From assembly GCA_002502855.1 (NCBI GenBank), contig DAQK01000015.1:1-64000 (forward strand): DNA of 64,000 bases. Reading direction: 5' to 3'. Both the position numbers and the translations under genes were made by a program. This document shows positions 17,187 to 25,437 of the stretch, in pieces (within the stretch, counting starts at the first letter, position 1; the number at the start of each line of letters is the position of its first letter). The notes beneath the pieces were generated by a model that searched no databases, was not told where the DNA came from, and saw nothing but the letters and a program-made list of their open reading frames with translations. This DNA comes from Methanobacterium sp. UBA279. GTDB lineage: Archaea > Methanobacteriota > Methanobacteria > Methanobacteriales > Methanobacteriaceae.

Positions 17187-17272
17187 ATAAACTCAGGGCA
17201 CTGTTAAATATAAAAATAGGCTCTAAATCTGTTTTTGTAAAAATAAAAAGAAAAAAAGGAAAGGGGATTTTT

Positions 17273-18997
17273 TTAGAAAGGCAATTCTGCATAGATGCCT
17301 AGTTGAGTCCAGTTTCTGGTATCCCAATTATTTATTACACCGAAGGAGTTTCTGGAGCTAATTGCATCTGCACGGTACCATTTACCGTTTACATATACCT
17401 GAGCCCATACATGTCCGAACCATCCATCTGAGAATCTACAGTATCCGTGTTCATATCTGGCCTGTATTCCCGCCGCCCGGGTTAGTGCGACTAGCAGATG
17501 GGTGGTGTCAACACAGTTAGCTTTCCTTGAACTTAGGGCGCCTAATGCTCCTTTTATTGTGTTGTAGTAGAATGAATACACGATGTTGTCTCTGACCCAG
17601 TTGAATATGGCTGTTGCCTTGGCACTCTCCGATGTTTTACCTGCGGTTATGCTTTTTGCCAGGTTTTTTATCGTTTGACTGTTTGAAGGTGCGTCTTCAG
17701 TGGCTTTTAGATAAGGATTATTGGTACTTGGTGTGGTAGATGTTTCCCATGGGTTTACTGTAGCATATTTCGGTAAGACATTGTTCACAGCGTAGAAGTA
17801 CACTATACGTGATTCCATGTAGATCAACGTTTCGTATCGAATTTTCCCTAGGGTGCTGGAGGCAAAGTTTGGTGCTTTACCATTGGAATCCATGTATTTT
17901 TGGATCCGATTTGCCAGATCAACATACCCTGATTTGTCTATGTTACCACTTTTATGGTCTTCGCTGGGACTGGAAGGTGCACCTGCACTTTTAAGTGCAA
18001 TGGACGTCTTCTTATTACCATATATCTGCAGTAAACTGGTGGTCAGGAGTTTTAAAAACTGTGGCATGGTTATATTTTTACCACTTATCTTCACGAAGTT
18101 TGGAAGCCTATCATTCTTTTCGATGAAGGCTTTAACATCTCCCGCTGCTTTACCAATTTGGGCTATGGTGAAGCTTGTTTGACTTGTTCCTGGTGTTGGT
18201 GTTACTGTTGTTGGTTTGCTTATGCTTTCCCATGGTTTCATGGAAACTGTGGTGGACAGGACTTTATTAGTATTATAGTAACCCAATATTCTGGAGTACA
18301 TGTATATTAAAGACTCAAAGCCAACCTTCCCCAGAGAACTGGTGGCGTAGTTAGGTGCTCGGCCGTTGCTGTTGATGTAGGATTGGATTCTGGATGCTAG
18401 GTTAAGGTACTCTGTCTTGGTAAGACTTCCACTTTTAATGTTTTCTGAGATGCTTGTTGGCGTACCTACGTTCTTTAATTTTATCTGTGCAGTGGTGCCT
18501 TTGTTTACCTGTATCAGACCAGTAGTCATGAGTTGTAGGAACTGTGGCATGGTTACCTGTACTGTTCCTATGGTCACGTAATTAGGGAGTCGCTTGTTGG
18601 TTTCTATATAGGTTTTAACTCGTCCTGCTGCTTCGGTTATTTTTTGGTTGGTGAACCAGTTATTCTGGACATTACTATCTCCTGCAGCCGCTTGGGCATA
18701 CTGAATATTCGTTGTGCTTTGGTTTTTACTGGAATTACTGGTAGATGCTGAAGTGGGTGTACTCTGGCTCTTGGTCGTGGTACTTTTTGTATCAGTAACT
18801 GCCCCGGGACTACCAGCGGCAGTTGTACTTGGATTATCAGATGTTTTTATATAGATTGATGCATTATTATCCTGAGATATGGATGTATTAGTGATAATTT
18901 CCGTGTTCTGCTGATTTGTTGTGGTGGCATATATATTGGGTATCAACAACGCTACTACAATAAGCAGTAACATCGTAAGCAACAATGGTCGCTTCAC
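17273..18997 (-). CDS. Secreted pseudomurein-binding-repeat protein with transglutaminase-like domain
   Basis: A protein of 574 residues. A signal peptide (about 1-24, MKRPLLLTMLLLIVVALL then a small-residue end) is followed by a Ser/Thr/Asn-rich linker to about residue 95. Four pseudomurein-binding-type repeats follow, as two long-short pairs with RLPNYV, RAPNYA, RLPNFV and KAPNFA cores. The C-terminal transglutaminase/cysteine-protease domain has Cys in KANCVDTTHLL, His in WFGHVWAQVYV and Asp in WYRADAIS. The layout matches the pseudomurein endoisopeptidases PeiW and PeiP of methanogen proviruses. No phage genes are nearby, so this is probably a host wall-remodelling enzyme. The GTG start has GGGGGG nine bases upstream. 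Confidence 0.87.
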   Translation of the reverse strand: MKRPLLLTMLLLIVVALLIPNIYATTTNQQNTEIITNTSISQDNNASIYIKTSDNPSTTAAGSPGAVTDTKSTTTKSQSTPTSASTSNSSKNQSTTNIQYAQAAAGDSNVQNNWFTNQKITEAAGRVKTYIETNKRLPNYVTIGTVQVTMPQFLQLMTTGLIQVNKGTTAQIKLKNVGTPTSISENIKSGSLTKTEYLNLASRIQSYINSNGRAPNYATSSLGKVGFESLIYMYSRILGYYNTNKVLSTTVSMKPWESISKPTTVTPTPGTSQTSFTIAQIGKAAGDVKAFIEKNDRLPNFVKISGKNITMPQFLKLLTTSLLQIYGNKKTSIALKSAGAPSSPSEDHKSGNIDKSGYVDLANRIQKYMDSNGKAPNFASSTLGKIRYETLIYMESRIVYFYAVNNVLPKYATVNPWETSTTPSTNNPYLKATEDAPSNSQTIKNLAKSITAGKTSESAKATAIFNWVRDNIVYSFYYNTIKGALGALSSRKANCVDTTHLLVALTRAAGIQARYEHGYCRFSDGWFGHVWAQVYVNGKWYRADAISSRNSFGVINNWDTRNWTQLGIYAELPF

Positions 18998-19212
18998 TTT
19001 ATACTGCCCCCCATTTTTCAGCAATGTCAGATAACAATTTCAAGGTTCCGACAATAATACTTACTGTATTTAAAAATATTTAAATCTTTTTAAATTTTTC
19101 ACCAAAAAACACTGTTTAACGAAGTAATTTTTTATGGATACAACAACAAAATTTTATTTAAAAATTTCAAAATTACTTGGAAGGGGAGTAAAATTTTCCC
19201 TAATATTATCCA

Positions 19213-19246
19213 AACTATTTATAGGCCCTGAAATTAAACTAAATCC
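19213..19246 (+). promoter_or_regulatory. Promoter for a leaderless ThiN transcript
   Basis: TATTTATA at 19216-19223 is centred about 27 bases before the ATG at 19247, and there is no Shine-Dalgarno sequence. In archaea transcription starts about 25-27 bases after the TATA centre, so the mRNA probably begins at the start codon. Confidence 0.55.
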
Positions 19247-19834
19247 ATGGAAATATTAGGTGTCCACCAGGGATTGATCATCCTCCAATCTTCAAAACAC
19301 ATGGCAGAACTCATACCAGAAGTGAGGAGCAACCTGGTCATGGCCCGGGAAAATGCTAAATCCATAGAAGACGTAGTCGGAGTTCCGGGACGTATAACCA
19401 CAGTAAATGGTAGGGCGAAAGCTTTCACAATGCCCGACTGGGGTGCATCCAGCCACATGGCCCGCCTGGTGCTGGAGGTTATGAAGCATGATCCTGAACG
19501 CCGCAGTGCCCTTAATTTACGATATTCTAGAGTTACAATTGAGATATGTGAAAAATTAGGGCTTAAGCTATCCTCTTACAATCGGAGGGAAGAGCCTGAT
19601 GAGCTGCGTGAAATTGAGGGAAAAACAGTATCCTGGGGTGTGGAACAGGCTATAAACAGTTTGGGAGAAGTTCCTGATGTCATCTATCATACTGGTGGTT
19701 GGGGAAAGGAACCTATCATCACGCTCGTTGGACGTGACCCGGTAGAAGTAGCTGAAATGGCTGTCTGCCTGGCCGAGCTTTTCTCTGTGCGGAAGGAAAA
19801 AAATAGGAATATCTCTTCGAAGGATAAAGAATAA
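19247..19834 (+). CDS. ThiN-family thiamine-phosphate synthase-like protein
   Basis: A stand-alone ThiN domain of 195 residues. Family knowledge: ThiN domains, usually fused to ThiD or to a DNA-binding domain, make thiamine phosphate or sense it. Family blocks are PEVRSNLVMARENAKSIEDV, VPGRITTVNGRAKA, MPDWGASSHMARLVLEVMKH, LNLRYSR, TVSWGVEQAI and DVIYHTGGWGKEPIITLVG. No HTH or ThiD partner is present. The mRNA appears leaderless. The C-terminal tail is short and charged. Whether it is catalytic or a ligand-binding paralogue cannot be decided here. It is convergent with hsp20. Confidence 0.75.
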   Translation: MEILGVHQGLIILQSSKHMAELIPEVRSNLVMARENAKSIEDVVGVPGRITTVNGRAKAFTMPDWGASSHMARLVLEVMKHDPERRSALNLRYSRVTIEICEKLGLKLSSYNRREEPDELREIEGKTVSWGVEQAINSLGEVPDVIYHTGGWGKEPIITLVGRDPVEVAEMAVCLAELFSVRKEKNRNISSKDKE

Positions 19835-19849
19835 GATATTATAAAAAAG

Positions 19850-20272
19850 TTATTCTACGCTAACTTTCGTCTTCCCAGACTTAGGAAGGGTAATCTGAAG
19901 GACTCCGTTTTCAAATTCGGCACTGGCATGGTCGATATTTATTTTGGTGGGGAGTTCAACAACTCTTTTAACTTCATTATATCTCCGCTCTCTTCTGACA
20001 TAATTAGACCCCTCTTCCAGGGTATCTTCTTCAAAAAGAGCATTGATTTCCAGGACATCATCACTCACATCTATTTTGATGTTTTCTTTTTTAAATCCTG
20101 GGAGGTCTGCTTTAACGATTATATGATCTCCCTGGTCTATTACATCCACCAGTGTTTTACCTATGATACCAGAAGCATATCCCGATATGGTCTTCTCCAA
20201 ATCACTCTGCGAATCCTTTATAGCACTAAAAATATCATTAAATACCTGTTCAGCGATTTCTCTTCTCGACAT
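19850..20272 (-). CDS. Small heat shock protein (Hsp20/alpha-crystallin)
   Basis: A protein of 140 residues. An N-terminal helical arm of about 45 residues precedes the alpha-crystallin domain, with DHIIVKADLPGFKKENIKID, the YVRRERRYNEVKRVVELP region and ENGVLQITLPK. A short tail ends KTKVSVE with the I/V-x-I/V-type anchor. Such chaperones form oligomers that hold unfolding proteins. The gene overlaps the 3' end of nog1 by 23 bases and has a strong GGAGG site inside it, so the two are cotranscribed and possibly coupled. Confidence 0.92.
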   Translation of the reverse strand: MSRREIAEQVFNDIFSAIKDSQSDLEKTISGYASGIIGKTLVDVIDQGDHIIVKADLPGFKKENIKIDVSDDVLEINALFEEDTLEEGSNYVRRERRYNEVKRVVELPTKINIDHASAEFENGVLQITLPKSGKTKVSVE

Positions 20273-21248
20273 CTTTAAATTCCTCCAATTTATCTATTAC
20301 CTGGGAGATCCCGCTGCCCTCAGAAGCGGTTACAAGTATAGGTTCGTCTACCTTATGAATATATTCGTTCAAATAATTAATATTTTCCACCAGGTCCATC
20401 TTATTGAAGATGCAAATTATGGGAACTTCGAAGATCTTTTTTATGGACTCGTATAATATGAACTGGTTTTCTAATGGGTAACCAGAGGTTTCTGATGCAT
20501 CGAAGATGTATAAAACCACCTCTGCCAGGTGTTCCAACGCCACCATGGCGTTAAGTTCGATGGTGTTCATATCATCGATGGGCCTGTCCAGGAGACCGGG
20601 AGTGTCTATGATTTGGTATTTCTGCCACTTACGTTCCAAGTGACCGATCTGGATACCGGTGGTGGTGAAGGGATAATCCGCCACCTTGGGCTCAGCAGTG
20701 GTGATCTGTCTAAGTAGAGTGGATTTACCCACATTAGGAAAGCCGGCTATAACCGCGGTAACCGCTTCGAAGTCAACGGTAGGCATATTCCTTAATCGAG
20801 CCTTGGCGTAATCTAAAAATTCGAGTTCATCCCTTATACGATTAACCACAGAGGATATACGGCCGTAAGCCTCCCTGCGTATCTTCGCTGCGCTTTCTGG
20901 GCTGCCTCTCCTAATCTTCTGGGCGTACTGCCCTTCAAGTTTGGCTAGAATACCCACAACCCAGTTGAGTGCTCCTAGAGATTTTTTAAGCTGATCAACA
21001 CCCACCACCACGTCGATGTAGTCCTGATAGAACAGGGGCATCTGTTCTACCTGGGGGGTTTTTTCCAGGATACTCTTGAAGGTTTCCTGTATCACCTGGC
21101 AGGCAGTCCTAACCCTAATTTCCTCAATCCGCTTAGATTTCAGCTGATGGGGAATCTTAGAGGTTCGAGCTTTATTTGCAGCCTTCTTTGCCCGGTTGAA
21201 TCCCTTATCCAGGGCTTCTTCTGGTGTGGGTATGGTTGGTAGAAACAT
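20250..21248 (-). CDS. NOG1-type GTPase (ribosome assembly)
   Basis: A protein of 332 residues with an N-terminal helical NOG1 domain and an OBG-class GTPase domain. G1 is GFPNVGKSTLLRQITTAEP (about residue 168), with the Obg-type DYPFTTTGIQIG switch I, DTPGLLDRP (G3) and FNKMDL (G4). Family knowledge: NOG1 works in large-subunit maturation. The archaeal form ends soon after the G domain, as here. The ATG has GTGATAACTC upstream. It heads an operon with hsp20. Confidence 0.92.
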   Translation of the reverse strand: MFLPTIPTPEEALDKGFNRAKKAANKARTSKIPHQLKSKRIEEIRVRTACQVIQETFKSILEKTPQVEQMPLFYQDYIDVVVGVDQLKKSLGALNWVVGILAKLEGQYAQKIRRGSPESAAKIRREAYGRISSVVNRIRDELEFLDYAKARLRNMPTVDFEAVTAVIAGFPNVGKSTLLRQITTAEPKVADYPFTTTGIQIGHLERKWQKYQIIDTPGLLDRPIDDMNTIELNAMVALEHLAEVVLYIFDASETSGYPLENQFILYESIKKIFEVPIICIFNKMDLVENINYLNEYIHKVDEPILVTASEGSGISQVIDKLEEFKDVEKRNR

Positions 21249-21541
21249 GAGTTATCACTTACAAAAAAATTTCAATATAATATTTTAAGAAGTTTTAAAC
21301 TTTCATCTGGGTTATAAATTACTTTATGGAGGTTTTTCATTTTTTGATTCATTGTTTTGTTGTTTTTAATTTTAAAAGTACAGTTATATAATTTTGTACC
21401 ATTGTGAGGTTTTGTAATTTGTTCACTTCATTAGGAATCTGTAATAAGAAGCATATAAAATATTAATAAACCTAAAGATAGAATATTTATAGAAAATATG
21501 AATTTGAAAATTAAAAATCCATACAAATAGGGGATGATTAT

Positions 21542-21955
21542 TTGAAGTACGAAGAGGAAGTTAGAAAATACCTGCAAAAACAGGATCAGATTAAACTGGC
21601 TTACCTCTTTGGATCCGTGGTCCGGGAAGAGCAGGGCAAACTCAGTGATGTTGATATCGCTGTTTTCCTGGATGAATCACTAGGGAAGAAAGAAAGATGG
21701 AATTTAGAACTTAGTTTAATAGCTGATCTAGGGGATATCTTGAAAGCTGACAGGGTGGATCTGGTTGTAATGAACGACGCACCCAATTCACTTAATTTTG
21801 AAGTTATAAAGGCCAACCATCCCCTTTTAATTAGGGATGAGAATTTTAAGGTTGATTTAGAGCAATACATCATGTCTAGATATCTGGACCGCCAGTATTA
21901 TGACCAGAGATGGGCGGAAAATCTCCTTAAAAAAATTGTTGAAGGGACTAAATGA
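21542..21955 (+). CDS. mntA: MntA-type nucleotidyltransferase antitoxin
   Basis: A minimal nucleotidyltransferase of 137 residues. The GSX10DXD catalytic motif is visible as GSVVREEQGKLSDVDIAVF (about residues 25-43). Family knowledge: MntA antitoxins neutralise HepT toxins by adding AMP to a conserved tyrosine. The start is TTG, with GGGGATGATTAT upstream. It overlaps the next gene by four bases (ATGA), the classic arrangement of this toxin-antitoxin type. The 293-base region upstream holds promoter-like AT-rich sequence and nothing else. Confidence 0.88.
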   Translation: MKYEEEVRKYLQKQDQIKLAYLFGSVVREEQGKLSDVDIAVFLDESLGKKERWNLELSLIADLGDILKADRVDLVVMNDAPNSLNFEVIKANHPLLIRDENFKVDLEQYIMSRYLDRQYYDQRWAENLLKKIVEGTK

Positions 21956-22383
21956 ACACAGAAGAAAAAGTTGCCAGAAAAATAAAGAATTTACAGGGAT
22001 ACGTGGATTTTTTAAGAAAATATCCTGCCAGTGAACAAGAGTTAAAAGATGACCATCTTTTAAGATCGGCTATTGAACGTAACCTTCAACTAGCCATTGA
22101 ATGTGCCCTGGATATCGGGGAAGTCATAATATCCTATGAAAACCTGGAAAAACCAGAAGACTATCAGGGAATAATAATCATCTTGGGAAAAGAAGGAGTA
22201 ATCCCTGAGGAATTTGCGGACAGATTCCGAGAAGCAGCAAAACTAAGAAACATACTGGTACATATGTATACAGAGGTTGATCCAGCTATTCTCTCCATGA
22301 TTTTAGAGAAAAATCTGGATGATTTCGATGAATACGTCCAATACATTGCTAAATTTTTAAATAAAAAGAAGATGGTTCAATGA
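21952..22383 (+). CDS. hepT: HepT-type HEPN ribonuclease toxin
   Basis: A HEPN-domain (DUF86) protein of 143 residues, all helical. The catalytic RX4HXY motif is intact as RNILVHMY (about residues 101-108). The Arg and His cut RNA, and the Tyr is the known AMP-addition site in this family. It is preceded by MntA with an ATGA overlap. Nothing suggests inactivation, so this should be a functional type VII toxin-antitoxin module. Family knowledge links such pairs to stress response or phage defence; which applies here is not shown. Confidence 0.9.
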   Translation: MNTEEKVARKIKNLQGYVDFLRKYPASEQELKDDHLLRSAIERNLQLAIECALDIGEVIISYENLEKPEDYQGIIIILGKEGVIPEEFADRFREAAKLRNILVHMYTEVDPAILSMILEKNLDDFDEYVQYIAKFLNKKKMVQ

Positions 22384-22443
22384 ATATTTGGTTCTGAATC
22401 TTTCATATGCTTTAATATTGGATTTTTTAGATTCTATACAAGT

Positions 22444-23004
22444 CTATTCCTCAAAAATCTGGCTCTGGAACTTGTAGATATTAATATCAGGCTCTAACCA
22501 GCAGTCCAGGTTAAGCCCTGCCTTCATACATGTGTTGGAGAGGAATTCCTCCTCGTCCCACTGCCATTCCACCGCAACCTGGGGGAGTAGAAGTCCCCGG
22601 CCAAAACAGCTTTCCACTATCAGACCATCTTCACCCAAACTTACCTTTTCCGGATACTCAGTAGGTTTATCCACCTCTATAAGTTCTGGTTTGGTAAGCA
22701 CACTCACCTCTACACTGATATCATCCAGTTCCTCAGGAGATACCGGTGGAAATCTAGGGTCCTGGATAGCCGCCGATATAGCTACTTCTATAACCGCGTT
22801 TACCAGCGGTTTTATGGGTTCAGGATAACCTATACATCCCCTGAGCTGGCCTTTACTTTTTAATGTTACAAAAGCACCCATTTCCTCCTTTAAAGTATCT
22901 GGAGTACTTTCAGGTACTTCTAATATTACTTTATCTTTCAGGTAGGATTCTATGGACGATCTGGCCAGTTTAACCAGAAATTCACCTTCTTCGTTGGTAA
23001 TCAT
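22444..23004 (-). CDS. AMMECR1 domain protein
   Basis: A protein of 186 residues belonging to the widely conserved AMMECR1 family. The signature LRGCIGYPEPIKPL (about residues 54-67) is present, as are the AISAAIQDPRFPPVSPEEL block (about 74-92) and ISVEVSVLTKPE. Its cellular role is unsettled; in bacteria and archaea it often sits beside the MEMO family, and no such gene is adjacent here. The ATG has a strong GGGGTGA site six bases upstream. It is 60 bases upstream of the tldD-like gene on the same strand, so the two could be cotranscribed. Confidence 0.93.
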   Translation of the reverse strand: MITNEEGEFLVKLARSSIESYLKDKVILEVPESTPDTLKEEMGAFVTLKSKGQLRGCIGYPEPIKPLVNAVIEVAISAAIQDPRFPPVSPEELDDISVEVSVLTKPELIEVDKPTEYPEKVSLGEDGLIVESCFGRGLLLPQVAVEWQWDEEEFLSNTCMKAGLNLDCWLEPDINIYKFQSQIFEE

Positions 23005-23064
23005 TTATTTTCACCCCTTACCAAAAATTTTATTTTCAGGAAATTTTTCCGTAAAAAAATTTAT

Positions 23065-24450
23065 TCAGGATCCTCCACCTACAGTGGCTTCTTTAACCCT
23101 TACGTGTGGTCCGCCGTCTCCTACAGGCACGGTCTGCCCAGATTTACCGCAGAAACCCACGCCCATCTTGAAGTCGGATCCCACACCATCCACCTTCAGG
23201 AGCATCTCTAAAATATTCCCAGAGAGGGAAACATCTCGGAGTGGATTTGTTACTTCTCCATTTTCTATCAGGAATGATTCAGCAGCGTTGAACTGGAAAA
23301 TTCCCTTACCAGTATCCACCTGACCTCCGCGGGAGCCTTTAAGATATATACCACTATCCATATCCTCTATGAGTTCTTCAAATTTCAGTTCACCAGGTTT
23401 GAGGTAGGTGTTGCTCATCCGTACTATGGGCTGGTCCCCCACTACTGATCGGGCGTTTCCGGATGGGGTGATATCCAGCTGAGATGCTGTCTCCCGGGAG
23501 CTTAAAAGCGACCTCAGCACACCATCCTTCACCAATATATTTTTACGGGTCTTTACACCCTCTGAATCATAGGGATAATAACCAAAGGCGTCCATGGTGG
23601 CATCATCCACGATGGTTACCAGGGATGAGCCTATCTGGGTGCTCATCTTACCTTTTAGTATGGAATCATTTTGTAATATCAGATCAGCCTCTGATGCATG
23701 GCCCAAGGCTTCGTGTATAAATACACCGGTAAGTTCCGGATCCATGACCACCGGGAATTTGCCAGAGGGTGGTAGTTCCGCTTTAAGGAGTCGTATAGCC
23801 TTTTCAGCCGTGACTCTTCCAAATTTTTCCAGGTCCTCTTTCTGAATGACTTCAAAACCTGCGGCACCGCCGGTGCTTTTATGTCCGAACTGTATGATCC
23901 CATCAGAAGCAGCTACTGCGTTCATAAACAGGGCTACTCTGCTTTCTTCTATCTGTAGCTCGGTTCCTTCGCTGTTGGCGAAGATGGTGGTACCTTCCCC
24001 GTCCACGTAGTTCACGGTGGTGCTTACAATTGCTTCCAGATTAGCTGCCTTCTCTGCAGCGGACATGGTTTCTTTTTTTTCATCAAGGGACACATCCTGT
24101 AACTTTAACTTTGCCTTAGACTTCACATTGTCATGGGTTGGTTCTATATCCGCCAGTTTAACATCATTATCTAAAGCATTGGCGAGTTTCAGTGCAGATT
24201 TACCTGCATCTTCCATTTTACCCGGGTTGGTGGTGAAGCTAACACCCCATGCACCGTTTTTTAATACGCGTACACATCCACCCCAGTTATTACCGGATGT
24301 TATCTCCTGAACCTTTCCATCCTTCATCGCAATAACGTTGTTTAAACTTTCGCTAATCCGCAAGTCAACGTAATCTGCCTTTTCCTCTAAAAGAGCTAGT
24401 ATTTTCCCGATTAAATCAGTGTCAAATGAATATTCTTCTTTTTTAATTAT
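23065..24450 (-). CDS. TldD/PmbA family metalloprotease subunit, probable ATA start
   Basis: A TldD-type protein of about 461 residues. The metal site HEALGHASEAD and the C-terminal GFCGKSGQTVPVGDGGPHVR block identify it. Archaeal members occur in pairs and cut small peptides; the partner is not in this window. The first conventional in-frame start, TTG at 24363, would cut the first conserved helix, while in-frame sequence upstream encodes it (DLIGKILALLEEKADYVD). The only start-like signal is AGGGGG at 24463-24458, seven bases before an ATA at 24450-24448, with a TATA box (TTTATATAAAA) just upstream. The family is certain; the ATA start is inferred. Confidence 0.82.
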   Translation of the reverse strand: MIKKEEYSFDTDLIGKILALLEEKADYVDLRISESLNNVIAMKDGKVQEITSGNNWGGCVRVLKNGAWGVSFTTNPGKMEDAGKSALKLANALDNDVKLADIEPTHDNVKSKAKLKLQDVSLDEKKETMSAAEKAANLEAIVSTTVNYVDGEGTTIFANSEGTELQIEESRVALFMNAVAASDGIIQFGHKSTGGAAGFEVIQKEDLEKFGRVTAEKAIRLLKAELPPSGKFPVVMDPELTGVFIHEALGHASEADLILQNDSILKGKMSTQIGSSLVTIVDDATMDAFGYYPYDSEGVKTRKNILVKDGVLRSLLSSRETASQLDITPSGNARSVVGDQPIVRMSNTYLKPGELKFEELIEDMDSGIYLKGSRGGQVDTGKGIFQFNAAESFLIENGEVTNPLRDVSLSGNILEMLLKVDGVGSDFKMGVGFCGKSGQTVPVGDGGPHVRVKEATVGGGS

Positions 24451-24730
24451 CTTATTTCCCCCTAACGTGTTATTCCTTTTTATATAAAATGAAATTTATT
24501 TTATCAAGTTTTCAGGGTACAACTTGTATTTTTATACGTGGTAATTATTAAAATTTAGGATTAAAATCAAGAAATCAATGGTAAGTATAAAAAATGTTTC
24601 CACCATTAGTTGCTTACCATTATTTTATTATTTTATTTCTTCATGAATAATACCCAAAACCTGGAAAGTAACCCTCTGGGGCCTGTTTTGTGCATAAACT
24701 TTTATACTTAAACCTAATAATGTGATAATG

Positions 24731-24844
24731 CATTTAACTAAAAATGCAACAAAAATAGATGAAAAAAGAACAAAAAATAGAAAATAAACACAAAAAAGGA
24801 AAAATAGAAAGAAAAAATAGATAAAAAGAATTGGGTGATAGAAA
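24731..24844 (+). promoter_or_regulatory. Long A-rich leader of the secreted repeat protein gene
   Basis: After a TATA-like TTTTATACTTAAA (about 24701-24713) comes a leader of about 110 bases made almost entirely of A with scattered G, and very little C or T. It ends with the GGTGA ribosome site. Such a leader should be unstructured. The remaining gap (24451-24730) is AT-rich and also contains the tldD promoter. Confidence 0.5.
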
Positions 24845-25186
24845 ATGAAAAAAATAGCCATAATATGCATCCTGGCTGTGATGCTTGGCACCATGCCCAT
24901 CTACGCCGCGGACTCCAGTGCCGCCCAACAGCTACAACAAGAAAATCCCGGACTGTACCAGGATTTAATGGATATTAAGGACCAGATAATGCAGAATCCG
25001 GATCAGATAATTCAATTGTTACAGAATCAGGATGTGCAGAATGAGATAAGCCAGTGGCTGCAGAGGCAGGATGTCCAAGCCCAGATATACCAGTGGCTGC
25101 AGAATCCGGTGGTTCAGGAAAATCTGAAGTTGTTATTCCAGAACCAGAACATTAAAAATGAATTCAACAATATCCTGAATGGGTAG
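24845..25186 (+). CDS. Small secreted protein with 13-residue repeats
   Basis: A protein of 113 residues that I do not recognise as a family. It has a clear signal peptide (KKIAIICILAVMLGTMPIYA, cleavage near residue 21). The mature part is rich in Gln and Asn, with a 13-residue repeat. Four full units follow one another: NQDVQNEISQWLQ, RQDVQAQIYQWLQ, NPVVQENLKLLFQ and NQNIKNEFNNILN. Each unit looks amphipathic, with a conserved hydrophobic, Trp/Leu-Leu and Gln pattern, suggesting stacked short helices. The start ATG has GGTGA six bases upstream, and a T-run terminator follows the stop. It is monocistronic and probably exported to the cell wall or medium. Confidence 0.75.
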   Translation: MKKIAIICILAVMLGTMPIYAADSSAAQQLQQENPGLYQDLMDIKDQIMQNPDQIIQLLQNQDVQNEISQWLQRQDVQAQIYQWLQNPVVQENLKLLFQNQNIKNEFNNILNG

Positions 25187-25209
25187 AAAAGGGGAATATG
25201 TGATTCCCA

Positions 25210-25226
25210 CCCCTACTTTTTTTTAA
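25210..25226 (+). terminator. T-rich terminator after the secreted repeat protein
   Basis: A run of eight T (25217-25224) lies about 30 bases after the stop codon, preceded by C-rich sequence. This is typical of archaeal poly-T termination. Confidence 0.5.
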
Positions 25227-25437
25227 ATATATAATCTCTATTTTTATTTTAAATCATCTAACTTTTTAAAATCCCATACTTTTAAATACAATTTAAAATA
25301 CATAAAAGAAATTAACAATTGTTAACTAGAGATCCTTATATTTTAGCAACGACCCATATCTAAAAACCTTATCATTAAGTTTATAGTCCATTAATTAAGT
25401 AAAAGAGTAATAGATTAAGGGCCGGATGTGGGATATT

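Noticed and set aside
17273..18997. Pseudomurein-binding protein as part of a prophage
   Set aside because: The neighbours are ordinary housekeeping genes and the protein has a signal peptide, unlike phage lysis enzymes.
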